Notes: a model not told the origin generated them from the letters alone. A stretch of DNA of 64,000 nt from Streptomyces griseoluteus (GCF_004784465.1 NZ_SRRU01000003.1:496001-560000), one strand, 5' to 3'. Numbered from the stretch's first letter, positions 1 through 10,144 are shown. Numbers and translations: made by a program.

Positions 1-1345
1 CCCAGGGCGGCGGCTGCCAGTCGGGAGTGTTCAGCTCGCGGTACCAGCGGGCGTCCGGCCGCGTGGCCCGCGCCCCCGCGACCGCCGTCGCCGTGACGGC
101 CCCGGCGCAGAGGGCGTAGGGCACCCAGCGGTGGGGCCGGCTCCGGACGGTGGCCGGGTCGAGCGGTACGGCAGTGCGGTCGGCCTTCGCGCCGGTGCTT
201 CGGGTGCCCTTGTTCAACCCGACCGCGGCACCCCGGTCGGCCTGGGCCGCGCCACTGCGGCCGGCCTCGCCCGCAGCACTGCCGTCGCCCTCGGTCATGC
301 CCTCCCCGCTACCCCCCTCCCCCTCCGTCATGCCGCCCCGAAAGGGCCGGTCGCCCACGCCCACCTCGCCCCGGCTGGTGAGCCGGAACAGCAGCACCAG
401 GGACGGCACGATCAGCAGGCCCGCGACGACGGCGACGCCCACCACGACCGCCAGAGTGGCGTTCGGTGCCGCGGCCTCGGTGATGGAGAGGTGGGTGCCC
501 AGGAGGTACGGCGTCTGGGCCACGCCCCAGCCGACGATGACCAGCGCGACCGCGCCCGCCGCCGCCACCCGGGTGCCGACGGTCCGCCTGGCCCACAGCA
601 GGGCGAGTCCGACCAGGCCGCCGACGGCCGCGAGGACCACCAGGGGCAGCGCCGGCCCGCTGAGGCGGTCGAAGAGGCGCGGCGAGTCGGCCTGGAGGAC
701 GAAGATGCCGGCGATGCTGACCGCACCGGTGACCGCCCCGGCGGCCATCGCCCGGTCCCGGAAGTACCGGTAGAGCTTCTGGTCGTCGCGGTGCAGCGCC
801 TCCACCGTCAGATAGGTGGCCGCGAGGTAGGAGCAGGCCAGGACGGCGAGGATGCCGCCGAGGATGCTGGAGGGGTTGACCCAGCTGGAGATCGCGTCGC
901 CGTTGCCCGCGGTGGGCACGCGGCCGGAGGCCAGGCCGCCCGCGATGGCGCCGAAGCAGTACGGCGTCAGGACCGAGGACAGCGCGAAGGCGGCCCCGTA
1001 CAGGCGTTGCTCCTCGGTGCGGACGGTGGCCTTGCGGAAGGCGAATCCGGCGCCGCGCAGCACGATGCCGAGCAGGGCGAGGATCAGCGGGATGTAGAGG
1101 GTGGTGGTGATGGCGGCGAAGGCGGGCGGGAAGGCGGTCCACAGGACGACGAGGCAGTAGATCAGCCAGGTGTGGTTGGCCTCCCAGACGGGGGCGAGGG
1201 ACACGTCGATCAGATGGCGTGGCTCGCGGCCGCGTTTGGCGCCGCCCGCGATCAGGTCCCAGAAGCCCGCGCCGAAGTCCGCCCCGCCCAGCACCGCGTA
1301 GGCGACGACGCCGATGAAGAGGAATGCCGCGACCAGCTCGGCCAT
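1..1345 (-). CDS. cydB: Cytochrome bd oxidase subunit II fused in frame to a TspO-like domain (3' end off window)
   Basis: CydB is the second membrane subunit of cytochrome bd quinol oxidase. The ATG at 1345-1343 directly follows the cydA stop, so translation is probably coupled. Residues 1 to about 328 are a CydB body (start MAELVAAFLFIG, then GGADFGAGFWDL and WEANHTWLI). The frame continues without a stop through roughly 70 residues of Gly/Ala/Ser/Glu-rich linker. From about residue 403 comes a new hydrophobic segment ending WYRELNTPDWQPPPW, which matches the start of TspO/MBR proteins (WY..L..P.W.PP.W). I translated the linker codon by codon and found no stop. The rest of the TspO part lies beyond base 1. 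In-frame ATGs at 331 and 298 could also start a separate TspO, but CydB itself has no stop before it. Confidence 0.85.
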   Translation of the reverse strand, partial: MAELVAAFLFIGVVAYAVLGGADFGAGFWDLIAGGAKRGREPRHLIDVSLAPVWEANHTWLIYCLVVLWTAFPPAFAAITTTLYIPLILALLGIVLRGAGFAFRKATVRTEEQRLYGAAFALSSVLTPYCFGAIAGGLASGRVPTAGNGDAISSWVNPSSILGGILAVLACSYLAATYLTVEALHRDDQKLYRYFRDRAMAAGAVTGAVSIAGIFVLQADSPRLFDRLSGPALPLVVLAAVGGLVGLALLWARRTVGTRVAAAGAVALVIVGWGVAQTPYLLGTHLSITEAAAPNATLAVVVGVAVVAGLLIVPSLVLLFRLTSRGEVGVGDRPFRGGMTEGEGGSGEGMTEGDGSAAGEAGRSGAAQADRGAAVGLNKGTRSTGAKADRTAVPLDPATVRSRPHRWVPYALCAGAVTATAVAGARATRPDARWYRELNTPDWQPPPW

Positions 1346-2785
1346 TTACCGCACCTTCCCCTCGGAGCGCTCGCGCCGGGAGGCGGGGGCGGCATCGGGG
1401 CCGTAGGGGACGGGGACGTTCTCGTCGCCCTGCTTGTGCCAGCGCCGCTTCATCGACAGCAGGACCCAGATGGCGCCGGTGCCGACCGCCGCGTAGAGCA
1501 CCAGGACCCCGGCGAAGGTGGGCCAGAGGTTGCCCTGGGTGGTCACCGCGTCTCTGGTGCGCAGCAGCCCGACGACGACCCACGGCTGGCGGCCGACCTC
1601 GGTGACCACCCAGCCGCTCTCCAGGCTGAGGATCGAGACGATGCCGCACAGGGAGGCGGCGCCCAGGAACCAGCGGTTGGTCTGCAGGGTGTTCCGGCGC
1701 TTCCACCACACCCATACGAACCAGGCGGCGACGGCCAGCATCAGCATGGAGGTGCCGACCATGATGTCGAACGCCCAGTGCACGATGTTGACCTGGGCGG
1801 TGGTGGGTCTGATATCGGCCGGGATGGCGTCGAGCCCCTGGATGCGGGTCGAGGGTTTGAATCCGGCCAGGATGGAGGCCGCCCAGGGCACCGAGATGCC
1901 GTAGCGCGGCTCGCCGTCGATGAGGACGCCGCCGAGGGTCTCGGGGACGTGGGTGCCGGTGGTGGGCAGCAGTTCGATGGCGGCGAACTTGGCGGGCTCC
2001 CTGTCGAAGACCTGGCGGGCGATGGTGTCCCCGACGAAGATCTGCACCGGCAGGGCGACGGCGGCGGTGATGAAGCTGATCAGGAAGCCGAGCTTCTGGT
2101 AATGACCGCGCCGGCCCCGGATCATGCCGACGGCGTAGACGCTGGCCACCACGAATCCGGCCACGATGTAGGCGGCGAGCAGCATGTGCCAGAACTGGAG
2201 CCAGAAGGCGTTGTTGAAGAAGACCTCGCCCGGCCGGACGTCCACCACCTTGCCGTTCCGCATGGTGATGCCGCCGGGCTGGTTCATCCAGCTGTTGGCG
2301 GCGATGACGGCGCCCGCTCCCCCGATGCTGGCCAGCGCCACCGGCACGCCCGACCAGAAGTGGGCCCACGGGCGCATGCGGTCCCAGCCGTAGATGTAGA
2401 TGGCCACGAAGATGGCCTCGAGGAAGAAGAACAGGCCCTCGATGGCGAAGGGGAAGCCGAACGCGGCGCCGTAGGTCCCCATCAGCCCCGGCCAGAGCAG
2501 ACCCAGTTCGAAGGACAGGACCGTTCCGGTGATGGCGCCGACCGCGAAGAGCACGGCGGCCACCTTGGACCAGCGCCGGGCCAGCATCAGAGCGGCCTCG
2601 TCGCCCTTGCGCAGGCCCCGGTAGTTGGCGACGAGCATCAGGGAGGTCAGCGCCACGCCGAAGGGCACCAGGATGATGTGGAAGCCCAGCGTGAAGGCCA
2701 TCTGCTCCCTGGCGGGCAAGAGCTGGTCCGGCTCCGCTGCGGCGGCCAGGAACAAGGGGTACCTGGCCAGGTCGACCGTCAACAT
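1346..2785 (-). CDS. cydA: Cytochrome bd-type quinol oxidase subunit I
   Basis: Haem-bearing subunit of a bd-type terminal oxidase that oxidises quinol and reduces oxygen without proton pumping. It has 479 residues and many TM segments. Visible family marks are a His in FTLGFHIILVPFG near the N-terminus, FWLQFWHMLLAAY with the second conserved His, and VGRQPWVVVG, the GRQPW signature of bd oxidases. The N-terminus (MLTVDLARYPLF) and the short Q-loop suggest a divergent, cyanide-insensitive-oxidase-like branch rather than the common actinobacterial CydA; that subclass call is inference. GAGGAGG lies about 8 nt before the ATG. No cydDC genes are visible, and I saw no convincing Rex site upstream. 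Confidence 0.93.
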   Translation of the reverse strand: MLTVDLARYPLFLAAAAEPDQLLPAREQMAFTLGFHIILVPFGVALTSLMLVANYRGLRKGDEAALMLARRWSKVAAVLFAVGAITGTVLSFELGLLWPGLMGTYGAAFGFPFAIEGLFFFLEAIFVAIYIYGWDRMRPWAHFWSGVPVALASIGGAGAVIAANSWMNQPGGITMRNGKVVDVRPGEVFFNNAFWLQFWHMLLAAYIVAGFVVASVYAVGMIRGRRGHYQKLGFLISFITAAVALPVQIFVGDTIARQVFDREPAKFAAIELLPTTGTHVPETLGGVLIDGEPRYGISVPWAASILAGFKPSTRIQGLDAIPADIRPTTAQVNIVHWAFDIMVGTSMLMLAVAAWFVWVWWKRRNTLQTNRWFLGAASLCGIVSILSLESGWVVTEVGRQPWVVVGLLRTRDAVTTQGNLWPTFAGVLVLYAAVGTGAIWVLLSMKRRWHKQGDENVPVPYGPDAAPASRRERSEGKVR

Positions 2786-2996
2786 GGACGGGCCCTCCTC
2801 TTCGCAGGTTCAGGCGCTCTCGGGCTGATCTGTCACTATTTCGCCCAATGTAACGGCTGCGGATGCGGCGTGTTCCGGCCTGTGGACAGAGCCGCCGGAC
2901 AGGGCCGCTTCCGCGAATTCGCCGCGTGCCGGGCATGAGCCCGGTGTCCGGCGGTAACAGGTGTCTGCACAGGCCGCTGCGAGCGAGGGGGAGCCG

Positions 2997-3707
2997 TTGT
3001 TCTACCACTTGCTGAAGTACGTGCTGCTGGGTCCGGTGCTCCGACTGGTCTTCCGTCCCCGCATCGAGGGCCTGGACCATGTACCGGAGTCGGGCGCGGC
3101 GATCATCGCCGGGAACCATCTCTCATTCTCCGACCACTTCCTGATGCCCGCCATCCTGAAGCGCCGGATCACCTTCCTCGCCAAGGCGGAGTACTTCACC
3201 GGGCCGGGGCTCAAGGGCAGGCTGACGGCTTTCTTCTTCCGCAGCGCGGGCCAGATCCCGGTGGACCGCTCGGGCAAGGAGGCGGGGCAGGCGGCGGTCC
3301 GCGAGGGGCTGAAGGTGCTGGGCCGGGGAGAACTGCTGGGCATCTACCCCGAGGGCACCCGCTCGCACGACGGGCGCCTGTACAAGGGGAAGGTCGGGGT
3401 CGCCGTGATGGCCCTGAAGGCCGGGGCTCCGGTCGTGCCCTGCGCCATGATCGGCACGTTCGAGGCCCAGCCCCCCGGCCGCAAGATCCCAAGACTGCGC
3501 CCGATCACCATCCGCTTCGGCGAGCCGCTGGAGTTCTCCCGCTACGAGGGGATGGAGGACGAGAAGGCGGTCCTGCGGGCCGTCACCGACGAGATCATGT
3601 ACGCCGTGCTGGAGCTGTCGGGCCAGGAATACGTGGACCGCTACGCCGCCGAGGTGAAGGCGGAGGCGGAGGCGGCGAAGACCCGCCGGTTCGCCCGGCG
3701 GCACTGA
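2997..3707 (+). CDS. 1-acylglycerol-3-phosphate acyltransferase (PlsC family)
   Basis: Membrane-associated acyltransferase, probably acylating lysophosphatidate in phospholipid synthesis. All family blocks are present: NHLSFSDHF (catalytic NHxxxxD), IPVDRSG, YPEGTRS and a VPCAMIG strand. A GTG at 2961 would add 12 residues, but the TTG at 2997 has AGGGGGAG just upstream and gives a normal N-terminus (MFYHLLKY), so it is preferred. Length is about 236 residues, typical for the family. It is transcribed away from cydA across a 200-bp intergenic region and ends at a strong hairpin. The exact acyl acceptor cannot be told from sequence. Confidence 0.9.
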   Translation: MFYHLLKYVLLGPVLRLVFRPRIEGLDHVPESGAAIIAGNHLSFSDHFLMPAILKRRITFLAKAEYFTGPGLKGRLTAFFFRSAGQIPVDRSGKEAGQAAVREGLKVLGRGELLGIYPEGTRSHDGRLYKGKVGVAVMALKAGAPVVPCAMIGTFEAQPPGRKIPRLRPITIRFGEPLEFSRYEGMEDEKAVLRAVTDEIMYAVLELSGQEYVDRYAAEVKAEAEAAKTRRFARRH

Positions 3708-3721
3708 GTCGCGGGAACGCC

Positions 3722-3757
3722 GGAAGGGGCCGCCGGAGATCTCCGGCCGCCCCTTCC
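3722..3757. terminator. Bidirectional terminator hairpin
   Basis: Near-perfect inverted repeat with 18-bp arms and a single mismatch (GGAAGGGGCCGCCGGAGA pairing with the adjacent half), lying between the convergent acyltransferase and tripeptidyl aminopeptidase genes. Its position suits termination from both sides. Confidence 0.8.
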
Positions 3758-3773
3758 TTGTCGCTCGGAACCG

Positions 3774-5369
3774 TTACGGCTTGGGCGTGGCGTGCGGTGC
3801 GCAGGTGACGTCGGAGCTGTCCAGCTCACCGGTCAGCAGGTAGGCGTCGACCCGCTCGTTGACGCACGGGTTGACCAGGCCGGTGACGCCGTGGGAGCCG
3901 GCGCCCTCCTCGGTGATCAGACGCGAGCCCTTGAAGCGCTGGTGCAGCGAGACGGCGCCCTCGTAGGGAGTGGCCGCGTCCCGCGTGGACTGCACGATCA
4001 GCACGGGCGGCAGACCCTTGTGGGTGCCGACCTCGACCGGGTTCTGCTGCTTGGCGGGCCAGGTGGCACAGGGCAGGTTCATCCAGGCGTTGGCCCAGGT
4101 CATGAACGGGTAGTCCTTGTTGAGCCGGGTGTTGTCCCGGTCCCAGGTCTGCCAGCTGGTGGGCCACTTGGCGTCGGCGCACTCGACGGCGGTGTAGACC
4201 GCGTTGCCGTTCTCCGCGGAGATGTTGCCCGCGGTGTCCGACAGGTCGGGCGCGGCCGCGTCCACGAGCGCCTGGGTGTCACCGGCGACGTACTTGCTGA
4301 ACACCGTGGCGACCGGCACCCACGAGGAGTCGTAGTACGGGGCGCTCTGGAAGAAGGAGATCAGCTCGGCCGGGCCGACGACTCCGCCGAGCGGGCTCTT
4401 CGCGGCGGCGGCGCGCAGCTTGAGCCACTGCTCCTGCACGGCGGCGCGGGTGGTCCCGAGGTGGAAGGCGGCGTCGTTCGCGGCGACCCAGTACTGCCAG
4501 TCCTTCCAGCGGCGCTCGAAGGCGATGTCCTGGTTGAGGTTGGCCTGGTACCAGATGTTCTCGCGCGCCGGGTCGACGACGCTGTCCACGATCATCCGGC
4601 GGATGTGGCCCGGGAAGAGCGTGCCGTAGACGGCGCCGAGGTAGGTGCCGTAGGAGACGCCCAGGTAGTTGAGCTTCTTCTCGCCGAGCGCGGCCCGGAT
4701 GACGTCCAGATCGCGGGCGGTGTTCGGCGTGGTCATGTGCGGCAGCATCGCGCCGCTGTGCTCGGCGCAGCCCTCGGCGTACTCGCGGGCGAGCTTGCGC
4801 TGGGCGCGCTTGTCGGCCTCGTCGCGGGGCACCGGGTCGGCCTTGGGCGCCTTGACGAACTCCTGCGGGTCGACGCAGGAGATGGGGGCGGAGTGGCCGA
4901 CACCGCGCGGGTCGAAGCCCACGAAGTCGTACGCCTTGGCGGTGTTGGTCCACAGCGCGCTCTTGGTGGTGACCCGGCGCGGGAAGCGCAGGCCGGAGCC
5001 ACCGGGGCCGCCGGGGTTGTAGATGAGGGCGCCCTGGCGCTCCTCCTTGGTGCCGGTGTTGCCGATGCGGTCGACGGCGAGCTTGATCTGCTTGCCGTTC
5101 GGCTTGGCGTAGTCCAGCGGCACGGAGACCCAGCCGCACTGAATGGGCTTCTCCAGCCCCCAGTCGGCGGGGCAGTCCTGCCAGTCGATGCCGGCCTTGG
5201 CGGCGCGCGCGGCGGCCGTGGCGGCGCCGAGGGCCTTGCGGTCCTGGCCCCGGCCGCTGTCGGCGCTGGCCGCGGGCGCGGTCACCGCGCCGGCTATCAG
5301 CGTGGCGGTGACGAGCGCGCCGGCCGAACTGAGCGCCAGCAGACGGCTCTTCGGCTTGTTCTCCCTCAA
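3774..5369 (-). CDS. Secreted tripeptidyl aminopeptidase (Tap-like, peptidase S33)
   Basis: Extracellular alpha/beta-hydrolase peptidase that removes tripeptides from protein N-termini (Tap family, studied in Streptomyces lividans). The N-terminus has Arg/Lys, a hydrophobic stretch (LLALSSAGALVTATLIAG) and an Ala-X-Ala-like cleavage site, i.e. a signal peptide. The oxyanion region is GGPGGSG, the nucleophile elbow GVSYGTY, the acid STRDAATPYEG and the base GAGSHGV. A longer reading from 5393 exists, but the TTG at 5369 has GGGGAGGGGA directly upstream and puts the signal sequence at the correct position. Length is about 531 residues. It is not operonic with the urease genes. Confidence 0.92.
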   Translation of the reverse strand: MRENKPKSRLLALSSAGALVTATLIAGAVTAPAASADSGRGQDRKALGAATAAARAAKAGIDWQDCPADWGLEKPIQCGWVSVPLDYAKPNGKQIKLAVDRIGNTGTKEERQGALIYNPGGPGGSGLRFPRRVTTKSALWTNTAKAYDFVGFDPRGVGHSAPISCVDPQEFVKAPKADPVPRDEADKRAQRKLAREYAEGCAEHSGAMLPHMTTPNTARDLDVIRAALGEKKLNYLGVSYGTYLGAVYGTLFPGHIRRMIVDSVVDPARENIWYQANLNQDIAFERRWKDWQYWVAANDAAFHLGTTRAAVQEQWLKLRAAAAKSPLGGVVGPAELISFFQSAPYYDSSWVPVATVFSKYVAGDTQALVDAAAPDLSDTAGNISAENGNAVYTAVECADAKWPTSWQTWDRDNTRLNKDYPFMTWANAWMNLPCATWPAKQQNPVEVGTHKGLPPVLIVQSTRDAATPYEGAVSLHQRFKGSRLITEEGAGSHGVTGLVNPCVNERVDAYLLTGELDSSDVTCAPHATPKP

Positions 5370-5462
5370 GGGGTCCCCTCCCCGTGACTTCACTGCGAAT
5401 AGTCAGGCGGGGAATCCTCTCGGCTGTGAGCCGTCTGAGAACAGGGTTGACCGACCTTCTTT

Positions 5463-5484
5463 ACCAATCCGATAAACGGATGGT
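5463..5484 (-). terminator. Hairpin at the end of the urease operon
   Basis: Imperfect inverted repeat (CCAATCCG and CGGATGG with an ATAAA loop) overlapping the first base of the ureD stop codon. It could end the urease transcript, but the stem is short. Confidence 0.35.
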
Positions 5485-6254
5485 CATTTCCGATCGGCGG
5501 TCAGTAGCGCCAAAGCCTCGTCGAGACGGCGCCGCAGGGCGAGCGCGTCGGGCGCCACGGCACTGACGAGGACCGCCCGACCGGCGAGCGGCATCAGGGC
5601 GGTGCCCTCCCCCAGCATCCGGGCCTCAGCCGGGTTCGCCGGCGATCCGGGCGCCACGAGGACCAGTTGCCCGACCGCACGATGCCCCCCGAGCACGGCA
5701 GGCCCGTCCCAGCCGCCCGGCGCTCCGGGGCCGCACGACAGTTCCTGGTCGAGCAGCGGGGCGCCCCCGAGCCGGACCGTGAGCCTGCTGGTGAGCCGGC
5801 CCGGCTCCTCCCCGGCCCGCCCGAGCACCTGCTCTTCTCGCAGCAACAGCCGCGCGCCGGGCGCCAGTTCGGCACGGGTGGTGACGTGCAGGTCGCTGCC
5901 CCGCGCCGAGATGAGCTGCTCGGGCAGCCAGTGCAGCTCTCCCCCGGCGGCCACGTCGATCCGTACGTCGTAGCGGGCCTCACCCTTGGCCTGGCCGGGC
6001 AGCGCCAGGGTGGCGGCGGCCGAGCCGAGGTGCAGCCGGGCGCCCTCCCCCACGCGGGCCTCGACGGCGAAGCGGTCGCCGCCGAGCGGCCCGCTCATCG
6101 CGCCGACCAGCAGGACGCGGGCCTCGGTGCCGTGCGCGCGGGTGCGGCGGGGGGCAAGCGGGCCCCCGCCCTCCAGCACCGGGAGCGCGGTGCCGCCCCG
6201 GCCGTCGGCGCGGGCCTCGATCCGGGCGCGGGCGGTGACGCCGGCCGCCGTCAC
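5484..6254 (-). CDS. ureD: Urease accessory protein UreD
   Basis: UreD binds apo-urease and, with UreF and UreG, forms the complex that inserts nickel. The GTG start at 6254 overlaps the ureG stop in a GTGA arrangement, typical of translational coupling; a longer reading upstream lies inside ureG and is not coding. The 256-residue product has the UreD beta-rich pattern, including LHWLPEQLI (the conserved LxWLPE block), [13 protein letters not shown] and a Gly-rich N-terminal region. It is the last gene of ureABCFGD. UreD in high-GC actinomycetes is poorly conserved, so position supports the call as much as sequence. Confidence 0.9.
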   Translation of the reverse strand: MTAAGVTARARIEARADGRGGTALPVLEGGGPLAPRRTRAHGTEARVLLVGAMSGPLGGDRFAVEARVGEGARLHLGSAAATLALPGQAKGEARYDVRIDVAAGGELHWLPEQLISARGSDLHVTTRAELAPGARLLLREEQVLGRAGEEPGRLTSRLTVRLGGAPLLDQELSCGPGAPGGWDGPAVLGGHRAVGQLVLVAPGSPANPAEARMLGEGTALMPLAGRAVLVSAVAPDALALRRRLDEALALLTADRK

Positions 6255-6928
6255 GCCGTCCACGCGGCGAGCCGCTCGCGCACCCAGCCGGCCACCTCGC
6301 CGACCCCGTTCTCGACGCGCAAGGTCTGGAACACCACGGGCAGTTCGGCCCGCTGCGCCTTGGCGTCGGCGGCCATCCGGGCGAGGTCGGAGCCGACGTA
6401 GGGGGCGAGGTCGGTCTTGTTGACCACGAGCAGGTCGGCGGTGGTGACGCCGGGGCCGCCCTTGCGCGGGATGTCGTCGCCGCCGGCCACGTCGATCACG
6501 AAGATCTGGGCATCCACCAGGCCCTTGGAGAAGGTCGCGGTGAGGTTGTCGCCACCGGACTCGACCAGGATCAGGTCGAGCGGGCCGACGGCGTCCTCCA
6601 GGTCCTCCACTGCTTCGAGGTTGGCGGAGATGTCGTCGCGGATCGCGGTGTGCGGGCAGGCACCGGTCTCCACGGCCGTGATCCGCTCGGGCGGCAGCAC
6701 GGCCTCGCGGAGCAGGAATTCGGCGTCCTCGCGGGTGTAGATGTCGTTCGTGACCACGGCGAGGGAGAGTTCGTCGCGCAGCGCCCGGCACAGCGCGGCG
6801 ACGGTCGCGGTCTTTCCCGAGCCGACCGGGCCGCCGAGCCCGATGCGCAGGGCACGCCGCTCGCCGTCGGGGCGGCGCGCGTCGGCGCTGACGGCCTCCG
6901 GGCCGGTGTGGGTGTGGTCGAGATGCAT
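6251..6928 (-). CDS. ureG: Urease accessory GTPase UreG
   Basis: SIMIBI-class GTPase that drives nickel delivery to urease. The P-loop GGPVGSGKT is at residues 32-40, the nickel-binding CPH at 91-93, then [19 protein letters not shown] and the specificity motif NKTD. A TTG at 6940 would add MEPY, but the ATG at 6928 has TTGGAG at good spacing and gives a His-containing N-terminus (MHLDHTHTG) usual for UreG. The 225-residue length is normal. It overlaps ureD by 4 nt and lies 31 nt after ureF. Confidence 0.96.
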   Translation of the reverse strand: MHLDHTHTGPEAVSADARRPDGERRALRIGLGGPVGSGKTATVAALCRALRDELSLAVVTNDIYTREDAEFLLREAVLPPERITAVETGACPHTAIRDDISANLEAVEDLEDAVGPLDLILVESGGDNLTATFSKGLVDAQIFVIDVAGGDDIPRKGGPGVTTADLLVVNKTDLAPYVGSDLARMAADAKAQRAELPVVFQTLRVENGVGEVAGWVRERLAAWTA

Positions 6929-6959
6929 GTACGGCTCCAAGTGCGGTTCGTCGGGGCCT

Positions 6960-7643
6960 CTAGGAGGCGAAGAGGCGGACCGGCCAGGCGGCGTGCGCCT
7001 GTGCGCCGATCTCCAGCAGGGGTGCGGACGCGGCGGGCAGGTCGTCCACTCCCTCGGTCAGTGCGCGCCGGGCGGCCTCCACGGCACGGTCCGCCACCCG
7101 GTCCAGCTCGGGTGCCAGCCGGGCGAGGACGCCGGTGGCGTCGAACGGGTCGAGGCTGAGCAGCCGTACGGTGGCGGTCGCGGGGCCGCTCACGCTCTCG
7201 TACAGCGCGCAGTACGCGGCGTCCAGGGGCTCCAGGCCGGCCGCGCGGGCGGTGAGGCCCAGGACGACGGGCTGGTGGGCGCCCTTGGGGAACGCCTTCG
7301 CCAAAGCGTCCAGTTCGGGAGACGGCCAGGTGGCGCGGGCCGCCCGTACCAACTGACGGCCCAGCCGCCGGGCGGTGGTGCGCAGGGCGGGTGACGGGGT
7401 GCGGGCGTCGGCGGCCGCGTCCAGCTCATCTGCGGCAAGGCCGAGTACGGCCGCCGCCGCGAGGGAGGCGGCGACCAGGCCGGTGGTGTGCAGGCGTCCC
7501 CGGCAGAAGCGCTCCAGGGTCGCGGCGTCGGTGACGCGCCCCGCCTTGACGGCGGCCTCCGCCCCGCCGGAGTGGGCGTGCCCTCCGGCGGGGAAGCGGC
7601 CGTCGGCCAGGACGAGCAGGGCGGCCCGTGACATCAGCGGCAT
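6960..7643 (-). CDS. ureF: Urease accessory protein UreF
   Basis: Bridges UreD and UreG and regulates the GTPase in the nickel-insertion complex. The ATG at 7643 overlaps the ureC stop as TGATG. The 227-residue, largely helical product carries the UreF opening [20 protein letters not shown], where the DxRxPxGxxxxSxG pattern is characteristic. Alternative ATG at 7634. No ureE is present between ureC and ureF or elsewhere in the window, as is usual in Streptomyces. Confidence 0.94.
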   Translation of the reverse strand: MPLMSRAALLVLADGRFPAGGHAHSGGAEAAVKAGRVTDAATLERFCRGRLHTTGLVAASLAAAAVLGLAADELDAAADARTPSPALRTTARRLGRQLVRAARATWPSPELDALAKAFPKGAHQPVVLGLTARAAGLEPLDAAYCALYESVSGPATATVRLLSLDPFDATGVLARLAPELDRVADRAVEAARRALTEGVDDLPAASAPLLEIGAQAHAAWPVRLFAS

Positions 7644-9364
7644 CAGAAGAGGAAGTAGCGCTGGGCCATGGGCAGTTCGGCCGCCGGTGCCGCCTCGACC
7701 AGCTCGCCGTCGATGTGCACGGCGAAGCTGTCGGGGTCGATCCGTACCTCCGGCATGGCGTCGTTCTCCCGCAGGTCGGCCTTGGTGACCGCCCGGGTGG
7801 ACCGGATCGCCACGAACTCCTTGCCCAGGCCCAACCGTTCGGGCAGGCCGTCCTCGATCGCCAGCTCGGAGACGAAGTTGACGGAGTTGGCGGCCGGGGC
7901 GCGGCCGATCGCGCCGAACATCGGGCGGGGCAGGATCGGCTGGGGGGTGGGGATGGAGGCGTTGGCGTCGCCCATCTGCGCGTAGGCGATCTGGCCACCC
8001 TTGAGCACGAGCAGCGGCTTCACCCCGAAGAACGCGGGCTCCCACAGCACCAGGTCGGCCAGCTTGCCGGTCTCCACCGACCCGATCTCGGCGGCGAGGC
8101 CCTGCGCGAGCGCCGGGTTGATCGTGTACTTGGCGACATAGCGCCGTACCCGGTGGTTGTCGGCGCGGCCGTCGCCGGGCAGGGCGCCCCGGCGGCCCTT
8201 CATCACGTGGGCGGTCTGCCAGGTGCGCAGGACGACCTCACCGACGCGGCCCATGGCCTGGGAGTCGGAGGAGATGATCGAGATCGCGCCGAGGTCGTGG
8301 AGGATGTCCTCCGCGCCGATGGTGGACGGCCGGATGCGGGACTCGGCGAAGGCGAGGTCTTCGGGGACGGCCGGGTTGAGGTGGTGGCAGACCATCAGCA
8401 TGTCGAGGTGTTCCTCGGCGGTGTTGACGGTGAACGGCCGGGTCGGATTGGTCGAGCTGGGCAGCACGTTGGGCTGCGAGACGACCGTCATGATGTCCGG
8501 CGCGTGCCCGCCCCCGGCACCCTCGGTGTGGTACGAGTGGATGCCCCGCCCGGCGATGGCGGCGAGGGTGTCGCCCACGAAACCGGCCTCGTTGAGGGTG
8601 TCGGTGTGGATGGCGACCTGGATGCCGGTGCGGTCGGCCACGGTGAGGGCCGCGTCGATGACGGCCGGGGTGGAGCCCCAGTCCTCGTGCAGCTTCAGCC
8701 CGACGGCGCCGCCCCTGATCTGGGACAGCATCGCCTCCTGCGAGACGGTGTTGCCCTTGCCCAGGAAGCCGACGTTGACCGGGTACGCCTCCATCGCCTC
8801 CAGCATCCGGGCGAGGTGCCAGGGGCCCGGTGTGACGGTGGTGGCCTTGGAGCCCTCGGCCGGGCCGGTACCGCCGCCGACCAGGGTGGTGACCCCGGAG
8901 GACAGCGCCTCGTCGGCGATCTGCGGGCAGATGAAGTGCACATGGGCGTCGATCGCGCCCGCGGTGAGGATGCGCCCGTTGCCCGCGATGACCTCCGTCT
9001 CGGGGCCGATCACGAGGTCGGGGTGGACGCCGTCCATGGTGTCGGGATTGCCGGCCTTGCCGATGCCAGTGATCCGGCCGTCCCGGATGCCGACGTCGGC
9101 CTTGATCACGCCCCAGTGGTCCACGACGACCACACCGGTGATCACGGTGTCGGGGGTGCCCTCGGCGCGGGTGGCGCGGGACTGGCCCATGGACTCGCGG
9201 ATGACCTTGCCGCCGCCGAAAACCGCCTCGTCGCCGGAGGCGCCGGGGCCGCCGGAGCGGTCCTCCTCGATCTCGATGAGCAGGTCGGTGTCGGCGAGCC
9301 GGATACGGTCGCCGGTGGTGGGGCCGAACAGGTCGGCGTAGGCGGCGCGGGAGATCTCAGGCAT
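7643..9364 (-). CDS. ureC: Urease alpha subunit (catalytic)
   Basis: Catalytic subunit that hydrolyses urea to ammonia and carbamate at a di-nickel centre. Nickel ligands and active-site residues are all visible: HVHF (His141, His143), the carbamylated lysine in GLKLHEDWG (Lys224), AIHTDTLNE, the flap HH in MVCHHL (His327/328) and SSDSQAMGR. Length 573 is the family standard. A GTG at 9373 gives three more residues, but the ATG at 9364 has GGAGGT 7 nt upstream, inside the end of ureB, so the genes overlap by 8 nt. Confidence 0.98.
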   Translation of the reverse strand: MPEISRAAYADLFGPTTGDRIRLADTDLLIEIEEDRSGGPGASGDEAVFGGGKVIRESMGQSRATRAEGTPDTVITGVVVVDHWGVIKADVGIRDGRITGIGKAGNPDTMDGVHPDLVIGPETEVIAGNGRILTAGAIDAHVHFICPQIADEALSSGVTTLVGGGTGPAEGSKATTVTPGPWHLARMLEAMEAYPVNVGFLGKGNTVSQEAMLSQIRGGAVGLKLHEDWGSTPAVIDAALTVADRTGIQVAIHTDTLNEAGFVGDTLAAIAGRGIHSYHTEGAGGGHAPDIMTVVSQPNVLPSSTNPTRPFTVNTAEEHLDMLMVCHHLNPAVPEDLAFAESRIRPSTIGAEDILHDLGAISIISSDSQAMGRVGEVVLRTWQTAHVMKGRRGALPGDGRADNHRVRRYVAKYTINPALAQGLAAEIGSVETGKLADLVLWEPAFFGVKPLLVLKGGQIAYAQMGDANASIPTPQPILPRPMFGAIGRAPAANSVNFVSELAIEDGLPERLGLGKEFVAIRSTRAVTKADLRENDAMPEVRIDPDSFAVHIDGELVEAAPAAELPMAQRYFLF

Positions 9365-9668
9365 CGAGGGCACCTCCGGTCTCGCCGCGCAGTCCGGGTA
9401 CGATCCGGGCGCCGCCGAGGGGGACGAGTTCGACCTCGACGGGGATGCCGGGCTCGAAGCGGACGGCCGTACCGGCGGCGATGTTCAGCCGCCTGCCGTG
9501 CGCGGCGGACCGGTCGAAGTCCAGGCCGGGGTTGGCCTCGGCGAAGTGGTAGTGCGAGCCGACCTGGACGGGCCGGTCGGCGGCGTTGAGGACGGTGAGC
9601 CGGATGGGCTCGCGCCCGGGGTTGCAGACGACCGGGCCGTCCGCGAACAGCACCTCTCCGGGAATCAT
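9357..9668 (-). CDS. ureB: Urease beta subunit
   Basis: Small structural subunit of urease, 103 residues, starting [12 protein letters not shown] and containing the family blocks [12 protein letters not shown] and [17 protein letters not shown]. It follows ureA by 10 nt and overlaps ureC by 8 nt, carrying the ureC ribosome-binding site within its last codons. Confidence 0.97.
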   Translation of the reverse strand: MIPGEVLFADGPVVCNPGREPIRLTVLNAADRPVQVGSHYHFAEANPGLDFDRSAAHGRRLNIAAGTAVRFEPGIPVEVELVPLGGARIVPGLRGETGGALDA

Positions 9669-9678
9669 CGCGGCCTCC

Positions 9679-9993
9679 TCAGACGATCGGGTCGTGGACG
9701 GTGACCAGCTTGGTGCCGTCCGGGAAGGTGGCCTCCACCTGGACGTCGTGGATCATCTCGGCGATGCCCTCCATCACGTCGTCCCGGGTGAGCACCTTGC
9801 GGCCGGAGGACATCAGCTCGGCGACCGTCCGGCCGTCGCGGGCGCCCTCCAGGACGTGCGCCGTGATGAGCGCGACCGCCTCCGGGTGGTTGAGCTTCAC
9901 ACCGCGGGCCCGGCGCCGCTCGGCCACGTCGGCCGCCACATGGATCAGCAGTCGCTCTTGCTCGTGCGGGGTCAGTTGCACGTCCCACCTCAC
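9679..9993 (-). CDS. ureA: Urease gamma subunit
   Basis: Smallest urease structural subunit, 104 residues and GTG start. Typical UreA blocks are [39 protein letters not shown] and [14 protein letters not shown]. It is the first gene of the operon, so the promoter should lie within 9994-10144, where I saw no clear -10 box. Confidence 0.97.
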   Translation of the reverse strand: MRWDVQLTPHEQERLLIHVAADVAERRRARGVKLNHPEAVALITAHVLEGARDGRTVAELMSSGRKVLTRDDVMEGIAEMIHDVQVEATFPDGTKLVTVHDPIV

Positions 9994-10144
9994 AGTCCTC
10001 GCTCCGGACCGTGCGGGGCCCGGTTGCCGCAGCCACGGCTCGGGGCCGGCTGGTGCGGAGAAACCCCTGGTGGCGTGGGAGCGAAGGCTAGTTCGCCGGC
10101 GTTTCGACGACGTTAACCGGCGGGCCTTCGGCGCGCCTTGGCCG

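Noticed and set aside
131..2938. Long open frame antisense to cydAB, and similar long antisense frames opposite the ABC permease and sbcC
   Set aside because: GC-rich shadow frames without domains or ribosome-binding sites; the opposite strand has clear conserved genes.
2786..2960. Rex operator controlling cydA
   Set aside because: No TTGTGA-N6-TCACAA-like sequence found in the gap.
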